Below, piece by piece: positions 1 to 37,526 of a stretch of DNA of 64,000 nt. A model generated the notes under the pieces. The model was given only the letters and a program-made list of their open reading frames with translations. It had not been told where the DNA came from and did no database searches. A program made the position numbers and the translations under genes. Origin of the DNA: Valencia hispanica (lineage: Eukaryota > Chordata > Actinopteri > Cyprinodontiformes > Valenciidae); assembly GCA_963556495.2 (NCBI GenBank), contig OY747704.1, forward strand, positions 34,808,001 to 34,872,000, given 5' to 3'. Each line of letters starts with the position of its first letter. Positions within the stretch are counted from its first letter, which is position 1.

Positions 1-1146
1 AGTTTTAGCTGATTGCAGACATGGTGTTTTTAGCCTGATTTACTTTTAGCTCAGTGTTTCTAAGGAACCAAATATTTATACATATAAACTTACAAAGTTA
101 TGTTTTAGCCTTTTTTCTAGCTAGTCAGAGATCTTTGTAACCTTAAGCAGCAAAGTCCAGTAGAGATTTATGTCAGGCTGATGAGATCTGATGGGTTCAC
201 TTTTTCCTAATATCACCCTGCCAGGCTTTATTGAGCCATATTCTTCAATTGCTGTTCCTAAATATTTGGTCTGCATTTAGTAATAGTGACATCTCCATAG
301 ACTTGATCCAGTTTCTTGACCTAAAACTTTAAAACACCCTACTTTTCTCCTTATTTCCCTTTATACCTTCAAACAGTTTTTATCAGGAGTACTTAAATTG
401 GTTAATTAAAAACTTGTTTAGCTCTTCCTGTGTAAATGGGGATGATGGGTGCAGGCTGAGGTGTAGATTGACTGATCTTGAGCCTCCTAGTTTCTGATTA
501 CTCTTTAACAGTAGTGTTGATCTCACAGTGGAAGGAGAAGGCATTGTGCCACCTCACAGTGTTGAATACACTGTAACATGAGTGTGTCCTTGTTAGCAGG
601 GAGCCTCTGCTGTAAACTCGGATTAGTTGAAATATCAGTTTTCACATTGTTGTTGCCCTCTTTCACTCCATAAATGCATTTATCCAAGTGGTGAAACTAA
701 CTGACAGTTTTGATACTTGTTTAGGTCATTTATCAAGAAAATATGCAGAGCATTCTCAGTGTTCTTGTTGTGACATGTTAGGATTGCCTGCTATTCTCAA
801 ATTGGCATCGCTGTAAATAGCAAACACCCACTCACAAAACTAGCAATGTAAAGACATAAACTCAGGCTTTTGGGTATATGAAGTGTACTTTCAACAATAT
901 TCGGATCAGTTGCCTAAAAAAATAACTGAATCCTAAACAAAAACATCATTATAAAGCATTACCTGTTTGACCTAATTTCTTTTTAAACCTGCCGTAATTT
1001 ATCTGCTTTATTTTTAGCTTAATCAGTAAAAACATTCAAACAAATGTTTTCTAGCCCTTCCTGTTGTGTTCTTTAATTTTTTATTTATATTGGGAGCTGA
1101 AGCCGAACTGTGATGAAGGATTTTTTTTCCCCCATTTAAAACAAAT
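1..1146. other. No gene or repeat recognised
   Basis: AT-rich, no open frame of note. It may be intron or upstream sequence of AGTPBP1. Confidence 0.5.
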
Positions 1147-1159
1147 GATTTGGAGTTTA
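1147..1159 (+). repeat. Target-site duplication of the Rex3-like LINE, left copy
   Basis: gatttggagttta here and at 1604-1616 flank the LINE tail. The leading g may belong to the GATG tail. Confidence 0.85.
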
Positions 1160-1603
1160 TCTATGGTCACGAACTCTGGGTGGTGACCGAAAGAACGAGA
1201 TCACGGATACAAGCGGCTGAAATGAGTTTCCTCCGCAGAGTGTCTGGGCTCTCCCTTAGAGATAGGGTGAGAAGCTCAGTCATCCGGAGGGGGCTCAGAG
1301 TAGAGCCGCTGCTTCTCCACATCGAGAGGAGTCAGTTGAGGTGGCTCGGGCATCTGGTCAGGATGCCTCCTGGACGCCTCCCTGGTGAGGTGTTTCAGGC
1401 ACGTCCCACCGGGAGGAGGCCCTGGGGAAGGCCCAGGACACGCTGGAGGGACTATGTTTCTCGGCTGGCCTGGGAGCGCTTTGGGGTTCCTCCCGAGGAG
1501 CTGGAACAAGTGGCTGGGGAGAGGGAAGTCTGGGTCTCTTTGCTTAGGCTGCTGCCCCCGCGACCCGACCCCGGATAAGCGGAAGAAAATGGATGGATGG
1601 ATG
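1160..1603 (+). mobile_element. 5'-truncated Rex3/RTE-like LINE tail
   Basis: Encodes only the C-terminal end of a fish LINE reverse transcriptase protein: RIQAAEMSFLRRVSGLSLRD, WLGHLVRMPPGRLPGEVF, RPRTRWRDYVSRLAWERF. It ends in the short 3' region gataagcggaagaaa and then ATGG/GATG repeats, the tail style of Rex3. A 13-bp target duplication (gatttggagttta) stands at 1147-1159 and 1604-1616. The open frame and clean duplication suggest a recent insertion. The family name rests on memory of its tail. Confidence 0.85.
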
Positions 1604-1616
1604 GATTTGGAGTTTA

Positions 1617-3600
1617 CATTTTCAAGCTCTTTACAATCTCACGTTGGTGATCAGGATTAGTAACTGTAAATATCAGTCTGGATGTGCATTACCTAAGAAA
1701 TGTAAACTCATATTTTGACTCGAGATTTGCAAAGGTCTGCCAATATTTCCAACTCCAGGATGTTATTAGACATACAGGCTAAACACATAGGAATAAAATA
1801 GAGCCTTGGTGGCTAATGAAGTTCACTTCTGTTCAGTTCACTCCTTTGCCATTTCAGATACCAAAAAGGTGAAAAATGACCTTGAAGATAAATGACCACC
1901 AAAGACTCTCCATTCTGGCAGACTCATTGAACAACCCACATGCCTCCATAGAAAATACAGTGGCCTTTTAAATAGTGTCATACACTGCTATGCTTCCTCT
2001 GACTTTATTTTTAAACCATGGCCTCTGCAGAGTCTTAAAGTTTTTCTTTTTTTCTCAGTTTTAGGTTTGAAAATTTTAAATATCTCAAAATTGCTGTAGG
2101 TCTTCAATTTTATTTAGCTATGTCAGTCAACTTTTATTTTATTATACAAAATCTGTTTCTGCTGGAACTGACGTATATATTTAGGCAATTACAATGAAAA
2201 CATTCTTCTAATTTTATTCACTGCTCGCTCAAGTGGTGTATGTAATGAGGTTTGGCTTAAAAACAGGGATTTCAGTAGGCTAAAATCTGCCATTATGCCT
2301 ACTGTCTACTATAAGAAGGTGTTAAAGTTGGATGACCAAGGTGTGAAAGCCCTGGAATAACATCTCAATCGACAAAGATTGATTTAAGTTGACTAGGTTA
2401 TAATTAACTTGCTAAATTTATTAGGCAAGTTAAAGCTATGAACTTCACTAATGATTCAAGTACATTTTAAAATGTGAATAATAGTTTTATAAAGTCTTAA
2501 ATTTAACCTACTGAAATTTGCCGAAAATCCTGGGAAACACCTCACTGATACTGAAAATTGCTGACTTTGAGTCTTCTTCCTTCAGTAGCAACTTCCATAT
2601 TGAAGAACTCAGGGTGACCTGGTAGAGGTTCCTTACCATTTGTTTACTGGTTGGAAAAAGATTGGGTTTTTGAGTTTCAACCAGCCAGTCATGCTAAAAA
2701 CAATCCGATTCTGATCAACAACCATTTTCTCAGTACTTCTCTAAATATTTTTGAACAAGGACAACTTTTAGAGAAACAACCAGGGAGTCCTTGCATTATG
2801 TAATGAAATTAGGAAGTTTTGGTAAATCATTCTTTTTTCCCATGCGAGGATGCTTTGTATTCCCTCTGATCTTGTTTCCATCTCATCTTTCTTGAATATC
2901 ATCTTTCCTCTTCCCATAATTTGGGTCTTTTCCTCTCTTCAAAGTCAAGCTGTTAATCCATTTTGACTGACGGGCACAGTGGAAAACTGTCTGTCTGTAA
3001 CTCTATCAATCATGATATACAGCTGTTCCCCTTCTCATCTACTGCTTTGCTATCTGTCAAAGCCTCGCCTGCAACCCCAACTTGAAACGTGTATGAGTAT
3101 GACGTTGGTTAGAGGGATGTGAAGGGGAGGGGGGCTGTGACCCTGTTCACAGTAACTATACACTCCAGGAGGGACTTTTCTGTACTCTGTCTTAAGTTCA
3201 GAATCTTGGAGGCTTAGGAGGCACTAAAGAGAAACCTAAAGAAGGAACAAGGGAAAGCTACGGCTTATTATAGTGTCTTTTATTTTTATTTTAAGAGTAG
3301 TGTATTCCCTTATACCTTACTGCCTTTTACATGAAGGGATGCTTCTTAAACTGTTTTCCGTTGAAGCAGGCAGTGGTTGGCAGACTCCAAAGGGAGGTGC
3401 TTGTTACTAAGTGCATATATCTGTGCACACATGGTAGAAGAGCTGGTGGATTGTGTTAACATCTAAGGAGATTACTGCTTGCCGTTTATGGATGCAGACA
3501 TACCAATGAAGTTTCACGAATTCTTAAACTTCTGGCATCATTTACTGTAGCATATCAAACTCAGAAGGATTCTGATTTACTGCAGTGAGAGTGAAGCTGG
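1617..3600. other. Non-coding, nothing recognised
   Basis: No ORF or repeat. The part 3060-3250 is slightly richer in G (gaaggggaggggggctgtga) and precedes the candidate exon at 3667. Confidence 0.45.
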
Positions 3601-3666
3601 TATATTGGAGAACGGTGCACATTTTCATTCAATCCGTCTGAGAAGTATTAGAGTTTTTGTTTTAAA

Positions 3667-3724
3667 ATGGATTACCGCTACACCAAGAGATACTATCCAT
3701 CGTTGGACTATGCAGAGTCATCAG
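3667..3724 (+). CDS. Candidate alternative first coding exon of AGTPBP1
   Basis: An ATG in good context (aaaATGG) opens 19 codons, MDYRYTKRYYPSLDYAESS plus one base, and ends at a GT donor (tcag/gtaggg). The leftover single base is the phase needed by the exon at 5892, so the splice gives a continuous reading frame. The peptide does not resemble the usual AGTPBP1 N-terminus that I know. The phase match has a one-in-three chance of being accidental and no transcript evidence is available. Confidence 0.35.
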
Positions 3725-5891
3725 GTAGGGTCACGAATGACAACATACACTAGAAGATTATTAAGAAAGTTGGGATTAATTGTTTTACCTGTCAAACCTA
3801 AACATTGTCCAAAATATAGAATTTCATGACATTACCTATGATTGCAATTCAGTTTGACTGTAGTATTTGAATATTTAATATTTGACTTTGGCCTAGACCA
3901 ATGAAAGGGACTGGTTGGGATTTGAAGTAGCTCTAATTCTCCAGTTTCCTTAATTCATTTGTGACATCTGAAGTAAGCCGTAGATACTATCTTGAGTTAC
4001 CAAAAATGGACGAATATTTGAAAAAATGTAAAATGTCTTGAACAGAATTTTGTGGTGGATTTTTAATCTTTTTTTGAACATCTTTGACACACTGACTTCA
4101 GAAAATCCCAATTGCTACATAAGAATTATGATAAGAAGATATAAGAACAGCATTCAAAATATATACTACTAGCCCTCCTGCTCTGAGCGACCATTAATAA
4201 TCTTAGTGGTATACCTGGCATCACACTAAGTTTTGAAAGGGCAGTTACTCTAAATTGGTTTTTGAAAATATTTTGAAACCAAGGCCAACTGATTGCAGAG
4301 TTCACCTTTCAAATACGCTTTAATTAGGATCTTATAATAGCAATAGCTCAGCATTACTAACTGTAAACACTGATTTTTATTGTGCATTCCCTCTGAAAAT
4401 CTAAACTTTGGGTCTGATTTCTAGAGGACTACCAATATTTCCAATATTTTTACTCTCTCATTGCTTGATATCTGTACTTTACATCTAGAAAATAATTTCA
4501 TTTTAAATTGCTGCTTATACTTTTTGTTTCCTCTGAATTCTTTTTAAACACCACCCACACCAAAAATGGTTGAGTTGTTTCCATTTTGGTATTGTCAGCA
4601 TGATTTGCTTAAGCACTGATTAGAAATAACCAGATTTTTATGTTCCCAGACTGGTCAGGGTCAGTTAAACTACAAATCAGCTTAGTCTTAGTCAACAGCA
4701 AAAAAAATTTGTGTATCTCTACTTGACTGAAATAAAAATGTAACCATTCACTGTATTGAAATTCAAATGTATGTCATTTTTCTTTTGATAAACATTTTTA
4801 CAGAAAGGCATCAATCAGCTGTTAGATGTTGAGGCGCTGATTTGTTTAGAAGCTCTTTTAAAAGTGTGGCATGATATAAATGTTTTAGGAAGATGCTGTC
4901 CCTCTCTACGGTGGTCTGAAGTGTGTGGAAAGACAGACTGAACAAACACGATTCCTGTTTGGTCTCCAGTATAACTTTGGCATGTTTTCCTTACTGCAAG
5001 TTGTAAGAGTTGCATACTTGACACACTTTATCCCCTCATGGACTGACTATTGACGCATTGCATGTTGTGCCAAACACTCAAAGCTGCCAGACAAAGTCTA
5101 AGATCACCATCAAGTCATATAATCCTTCGGTTGCTTAAAAAAAAAAAAATCCTTCCTAGTCCAAGAATACATGTTGGATATTGCAAAATATTACAAAAAT
5201 GAAAAAAAATATTACAAAAAGATGGAGAGTCAGGCCAAATAATGAGGTCGACTAACTTGAGTAATGCAAATTTGTTAAAAATATTCCTCAGTTGAATTGA
5301 AAATAAAATTTGATGTATGATGAGCAGCTTTTAAGTTTGTTTTGAAATTCTTTAAAGGTTTGACATATGAGTTGTTGAAAACTAATATAGATGCAAACAA
5401 CTACCGTATTTGCTATGTAAAAGATACAATGGAAATAAGACAATGAAGTCACTTCCCCTCTTTGTTTGTTGTAATGTGAACCTCTGTGTGCTATGTTGTG
5501 GCAACCAGAGTAATTACATTGCATATTTTTAAATGGCAGTCCTATTTTTTTTTTTTTTTTTTTTTTTTAGTATTTAACAGACAATCTTCTACACTTCAAT
5601 TCCTGTAAACAAGCCAAGTAATCCAGCTAAGATGGCTACCATGCAGAAAGGATAAGACTTTCATCGGGTACATCAGTGAGGCTCTGAAGGAGTTTTGAAC
5701 TTTTGTTTTGGTTATTTGGCCTCAGAAAGGAATCACAGGAGTCTTGCAATGGCGGTCATTACCTGCCTTTAATAAAAGCAAGTTTAAGAAGTGCTGGTTT
5801 TTTTTGGCTTTTTTTTAAGTCTTTGCTTCAATTGAACAACACAAATGTCTGTGTTTTTTACATTTCTGATTATTTTTACTATGTGTTACAG
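3725..5891. other. Non-coding, probable AGTPBP1 intron
   Basis: Searched for an exon matching the usual AGTPBP1 residues 1-52; none seen. Contains the poly-T at 5546. Confidence 0.45.
5546..5569 (+). repeat. Poly-T tract
   Basis: A near-uniform run of T followed by agtattt. No retroelement body is recognisable next to it. Confidence 0.8.
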
Positions 5892-32054
<26,163 letters not shown>

Positions 32055-33645
32055 TGGTAATCTTCTTCATATGTGGTGGTTTGAGCTTATGATCAGTGCT
32101 TGGGTTATTAGTTGAGCAAAGTTAAGATTTCACTCTACAAACAGAAAGATGCCTCACTCTCTTCCTTGTCTTGCAGATAAATAGCTTAGTCAAACCTGAA
32201 CTATGTGATGTATTTGTTTTGGTTAGGCCACTGTTAGCAGCTTGTTGCTCTTCAAGGTGCATACACCACCTGCCTTTCTCCTCAGAATGACCCGTATTAG
32301 CAGCTGCAAGAATAAGGATGGATTTCACTGAATGTTTTCACCATTTCAGCAACAAACTATAACTCTCCTAAACCTCAGACACCATACAACCTCTGAGATC
32401 CACATGTACATAACCAGAATGTCAGACAAGGCCGTACTTTATGAAACCCCTCTAAACCTGCACCAGTTTGATTAAAAACAAAAAGCAACTTCCTTTCAAG
32501 TGAGAGAACCAGCTGGCCTTTCTTCATGAAACATTGGTAAGATGTTCGTATGTTTCATGCATTAAACTCACCTTTCCTTATTTCTAACCCCTCTCTTAGC
32601 CATTCATCACATTTATCCCAAACTAAAACTATCACATGAATGTAAAACCTTCACTTCTTTATGAAAATGGACCTTCTAGTCGATGTATCATTGATATTAA
32701 CACACAGGCTCAAACACGCACAGCAGTTGGACATTTAGATTGAATGTATACTGTCAGTGTTATTTATTGTTTTCATAATCCACAGTATTCTAAAGCAGTA
32801 TGAACAGTAAGCATGATTGTCAGAAACCAAAAACCCTTCTTTGCACTGTTTCTACAACTAGTCAACACTTGAAACAAAGAACAAACCTGAGTGTAAAAAC
32901 TTGCTCTGTGTGTTACATATAATCAATCACCTCTGAAGTTCTCTGAGCCCAGTAAAAGGTGATGGTCACATTACTGGGATGTTCAGAAAAGATAAGACTG
33001 GAATTTTGCCACAATTTTATCTTTTATTTATTTTAAAAAATAATGGGAAGGGGGCATGTTTTGCAGAATGTCCTGTCAATGAAAACAGATGGTGCTGCAT
33101 ATTTAGGAGTGTGAAATGGTTTGGATTTTTCTTTATGGTTAACGGAAAGGTCTTTCTTTTAGGTTTGTACAGATGGTGCATGGCTTATTTGATCTTTTTT
33201 ATTTGAATTATTTTTAATTTATGAAGTCTTTAATATGCATCCTGCATGTTTGTATGACTCATTTTTAGTGTATGAATACAAAATGTGTGCCCATGATTTT
33301 AAGTTATTCCATTATTCTGCTCAGTTCTTAAACTGTTTCTAGCAAATCTGTCACTTTCCCGTTGCCTATCTCATTTCCTGTCTTTTCTTTCATCCTTAAC
33401 CCCATTAATTCTCTTCTGTCCCTTCACATTTTGCTCATGAGCATCTTAAAAACCCTGAACAACTCGTGTGTTTTTGTTGTCGTATAAAACTGTGTGCTAT
33501 TTTATTTGTTTGGAACAGCTGTTTACACTTTGTGGGCTATATTTATTTGTTTATTGTAAACAAGCAAAATTGGTCTATTTAACTTTTGTGGCATAACCTT
33601 GATGGTAAAAGTCAAGTATTGGGAAATAAAATGTGAACATGGAAA
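32055..33645 (+). other. AGTPBP1 3' UTR with poly(A) signal
   Basis: No coding signal. AATAAA at 33625-33630 is followed about 20 bases later by a GT-rich stretch, the usual layout of a vertebrate cleavage site. The UTR extent is inferred. Confidence 0.5.
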
Positions 33646-34962
33646 GTTGTTGTATTTTTCTTTTTGCTTAACTGAACTTAATGTTGCCAAACCTTAACAT
33701 GAAAATCCAATTGTAATCAATCATTTATTGAATTTTCGACTGGTTGAGCACAAAGATTTGTCCTTTGAAAGGTTTCTTTTCCTCTTTTGGGAACCAGCTC
33801 TAATTGAACTGACTGAAATATAGTGAGAAAGGTATTAAGAGGGAAATGAGACTCAAATGATGGAGCAAGACTGTTCTGCTTGCAAACTATTTTATTGACA
33901 ATTTTGAAAGGGGTGATCATAATGATTTTATATTTTATTGCTGTTTACAATAAATTGTGAAATTAGGTTGAACCTTTACAACAGACCCCAAAACTAGATG
34001 TTTTATTTAGACTAAAGTAGCTCAGATAGTCTGGTTACTGGAGAGCTATCAAGTTAGAATGATGCATGTTCTGCTTTTAATCAAGCAAGCTAATATAAAT
34101 CAAACATGCCACTATTAAATCACACAATTTTAGTCATGTCCAAAAGCTTTAGTGCTGACACAAATATTTTGCAAACTTTGCAAAATCATAAATATTTCGA
34201 CAGTTCTTGGGGCTGGATAATTGTGCCAATCTTAGATGTGGATTAATCCACTGAAAAAGGTTTGCTGCGTGAACCATAGTAAAACATTTTACCAGCTAGA
34301 TGTGCTGCAGTGGTAGGTGTGCTTGAAATCGTCTGCTTGTGTTTGCAGGGGTTATCTCTAAAGACAAGCATGCAACTAGGGAACATGTTGGTAGGAAAAA
34401 AGCACCTAAAAGCAGTATTCCAGGGAGGCTTTAAGGCCATTAGGGATTGGATTTCTGATCTTAGCACCCATGCTGCATGTCTTCTTCCTCCTCTGTCTGA
34501 ATAAATAAGGCCACTTGCACCACAAAATCGTTGAAGATCAAGTCTTTCAAGGTGAGATATTCAATTTCAGTAAGGAAGGCTACAGCAGAATATAGTGGGT
34601 AATCGAAAATAAAATCTGTCGATTCCTGCCAACTATGGTTCTCCTCGTGCTTTGTTGTTGAATTATCCAGGAACGTATCAATTCCTTTTAACACGTGGAT
34701 CAAAGGAGTTTCTGCAGCCATGCAGAGAAAAGTAAATCCAGCTGAAAAACAAATGTGAATTTAAAAAAAACCCCAAACATGATTATTTGATTGCATTATT
34801 GGCAATACTCTGTTCTTTAGACTAACATCCCTTACGACACCATTTAGAAGAAAAAGTTTGTCCAGTTAAATCATTTGGTTTTATAGAGGGTTGGCTTAGT
34901 AGTTACTTGAGAAGATGAGTGCTACCTTTGGTCCTATGTCATCCCAACACTGATGAAATTCC

Positions 34963-34993
34963 TCAGTATTCCTCCACTATTTGTGACTGGATA
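34963..34993 (-). CDS. Unrecognised gene, terminal coding exon
   Basis: After acceptor ctcacag it reads SIQSQIVEEY and then TGA. A rival terminal exon with a good acceptor begins at 34741. Confidence 0.4.
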
Positions 34994-37444
34994 CTGTGAG
35001 AATATGGAATTATGTACTGCATTCTGTAATGCCAATAGACCATAGTCCTGAGCTAATAGCTGATTTCAGTACGGATGTGTGACAGAGGACAGATGTGAAC
35101 AAGATTTTGTAAACACAATATCAAGACTAAATATCTAGGCAAACTAAGACTGAATAATACAAACAGGTAAACTCAATAGAAATAGAGTTAGAATAATGAT
35201 AGATTTCAAAAGTAAAAAATCAGCTAAACTTCTTCAGTCAGTTATAGCTTAGGAATCTATCGTATTATCACAGCCTGTCAGGGGCACACTGGTAGTTTTT
35301 AGTGTAAACACAATACTGACAGTGATTGATTGACGTGCTCTCACAGCTGCCATGTTACCTGTGGGATCCACGTTTGAGTGTCTTGTCAGTAATTTCATGT
35401 GCTCGGGTCTGTAGTAGCCCAGTGTTGTTAAAAGTAATTTGAAGACAAAATCATAAAGGGCTTTAAAAGTGAGCTCACACCTTGACAGTCCCAGTTACAG
35501 AGACATATTTGTTGCCAACTATCATGTTTTTGTTACTCAACTCTAGGCTGTCTTTAGTGGTTGCCTCAGGTATAGCAGACTGATAAATTTTCTCCTCCAG
35601 CAACATGAAAAGATTATTCTCACTGTCAGTAGCTTGTCAATTTATGAAACATGCCTTCCAAGCACCTTCAAGGATATATAGACTGTGTTGCTTTGCATCA
35701 TAATTTGTTGCTGCAACAGCTATCTGCTTAAAAATTTGCATATAATTACACTCTGGCCTCCTCTACCAATCTCCTTCAGTAAAGAAAGATGAATATTGGT
35801 TTTCTTTGAAACTTTTGATTGCAAGATTAAAGATAAACCTACACCACTGGTAGATTCTTGTAGATTTTTCTTTTTTTGTGGAATGCTGGTTTTATGTCTG
35901 TCCCGGGCAAGCATGAAAAGTGATTTACGTCTGGCTTCTGAACTAATTTAAATGTCAGGATTCAGCTTGCAGGTATATGTGTATAACTCAGATTTCAGAT
36001 CTTAGACATTCGAGAGGCTCTCAGGCATATAAATGTAAAAACACTTGTCAAGATTACAGTGAAACTCAAAGATCCAGCTTTTGAAGAAAGTTTTTCTCAT
36101 TTTACCTGCTTTTTGCCCCTTCTGCCTACTTTAGGTTTGTATACAACAGAGTAGTGGTTGCAGAACATGTAATCTGTTAAAAAAAAAAACTAAAAGCAGA
36201 AACAGAAGGACAGAGATTAGACCAGAGAGAAAATACTTTTCTTTTGTCTAAGAATGGCAGATATGCATGATTTTTAACCTAAGTGCCATTATTTAAAAAG
36301 TTACTTTAACTTTTAGGTTTAATCAAAATTTTAACCAAATTATGTTGTTTTGTTTTTAAGTTATGCTTTGCTCTCTGATTGGTTGATTAACTTTTACATT
36401 ATTGAATTTTCTCGATTATTTTTACCACTTATTCTTTTCTTTCATTGAATTGTTAAAAAAGCAAGCAGAAGGCAGCTCTGACCATAGTAGAACCAAAAGA
36501 CTGATGTTACAGTGGGAACACTGAACAATCTATAACATGATATCCTGCTCCTCATAAGGTATTCCTGGTATTCTTTGAATTAATAAAGATTTATATGTGG
36601 AATTATCCAGTGAGGTGAAGAAAAGTAGGAGAAATATTGTCTGAGAGGAGTAACTTGGAGACATAACAGGCCAGCACCTTATGGATGGTTACAAAAGTAC
36701 CCTTATTAGAGCCCAGTCTAACTATAAATCACCACTAGTGACCAAACATGTAATTTAATAGATGGTGTAATTTCTACTTCAGCATGTTCTACTTGAAAAC
36801 TGTCACCAGAATAACCTAAGTCAATGAGAATATGAATACCCATAGGTGGATTTAAAACAAAAGAGATTAGTACAAAACCATGTTAGTCAAGTGTATAATA
36901 GTATAAGCCTACCTCATATTAGCAAATCATTTAGTGATTGTGTAAATCTCACTTTTCTCCACAGAAGCAGTCTATTTTGCATGTTTAACTACACAGTGCA
37001 GTTAGTTCAGTTACAGTAATATAAAAACTGTCAAACTGTTATTCCACAATTTTCACTGAAAGGGTACTGTATGTCTGTCAGCGTTTACTTTACACACAAT
37101 ATATTTTTTGGCCCTAAAAAGTTGCTTCAATCTGAAGGAACACATGTGGTGGATGGAAGAGAATTGAAAATACTGTTACATAATCAGACTGTAGCTAAAG
37201 TAAAACACACTCATTCATTTGGCTCTCAGGGAAGAAATGAGCTGTGACTAAAACTAAGTGCCTAGGTTTAGCTAAGCAACAACAATTACTGATTCAATGT
37301 GATCTTCAGACATCAGCAGGGTTTCTTTTACTAACAGAGGACACATAAAAGCTACAAACTACAATAAAAAAGAAAATATTTTCTTACCTGAAACTTTATG
37401 CTCACAAACAATGTCTTTTGCCACACACCCGTATAAATAATTTT
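34963..37444 (-). CDS. Unrecognised gene, 3' part, six small exons, convergent with AGTPBP1
   Basis: Reading from high to low coordinates, six exons join in phase through GT-AG introns: 37388-37444, 36106-36173, 35843-35937, 35481-35622, 35359-35408 and 34963-34993 (TGA stop). Introns are about 1.2 kb, 168, 220, 72 and 365 bp, typical of fish. The product is basic and hydrophilic (about 145 codons here): DYMFCNHYSVVYKPKVGRRG, FSCLPGTDIKPAFHKKRK, ENNLFMLLEEKIYQSAIPE, YVSVTGTVK, TRAHEITDKTLKRGSH, SIQSQIVEEY. No membrane segment or motif I can name. The strongest splice signals are the acceptor at 36174 (14 pyrimidines in a row) and the donor at 37387. An upstream exon at 40965-41016 fits in phase but would skip over a Tc1 element. 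I do not recognise the family; a chance chain is the alternative. Confidence 0.5.
35359..35408 (-). CDS. Unrecognised gene, exon
   Basis: A 50-base exon reading TRAHEITDKTLKRGSH after a 72-bp intron. Acceptor ctacag, donor cag/gtaaca. Confidence 0.45.
35481..35622 (-). CDS. Unrecognised gene, exon
   Basis: Reads ENNLFMLLEEKIYQSAIPE, then VGNKYVSVTGTVK, ending at donor aag/gtgtga; a TGA follows at once in the intron. Confidence 0.5.
35843..35937 (-). CDS. Unrecognised gene, exon
   Basis: Reads KPDVNHFSCLPGTDIKPAFH and KKRKIYKNLPV, in phase with both neighbours. Donor ggt/gtaggt. The acceptor has a weak pyrimidine tract. Confidence 0.5.
36106..36173 (-). CDS. Unrecognised gene, exon
   Basis: Strong acceptor (T-run then taacag) and donor cag/gtaaaa. 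Only one of three frames is open, reading YMFCNHYSVVYKPKVGRRG. Confidence 0.5.
37388..37444 (-). CDS. Unrecognised gene, exon
   Basis: Reads NYLYGCVAKDIVCEHKVS plus one base, ending at a strong donor (cag/gtaaga). The acceptor could be at 37445 or at 37458. It joins in phase to 36173. Confidence 0.45.
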
Positions 37445-37526
37445 CTTTTAAAAAGGTCTGTTTTAATCAGAAATACTGCTTATGTGTCTTGTATACAGTC
37501 TTCTGTAATAGTTCATTTGACATACA

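Noticed and set aside
1276..1509. 77-codon - strand ORF
   Set aside because: Shadow of the LINE protein on the + strand.
4815..5024. Open stretch after cag at 4803, about 42 codons on + and 69 codons on -
   Set aside because: Does not match the missing AGTPBP1 N-terminus and has no donor in the right phase.
34461..34741. A 93-codon - strand frame with a good splice acceptor (tttttcag) ending QTEEEEDMQHGC
   Set aside because: It can be joined to 35359 only by reading that exon in a different frame from the one supported by the upstream exons, or by assuming a frameshift. Kept as a rival terminal exon, not as a called gene.
35720..35914. 64-codon - strand ORF
   Set aside because: Overlaps the exon 35843-35937 in another frame; the exon frame is better supported by splice phases.
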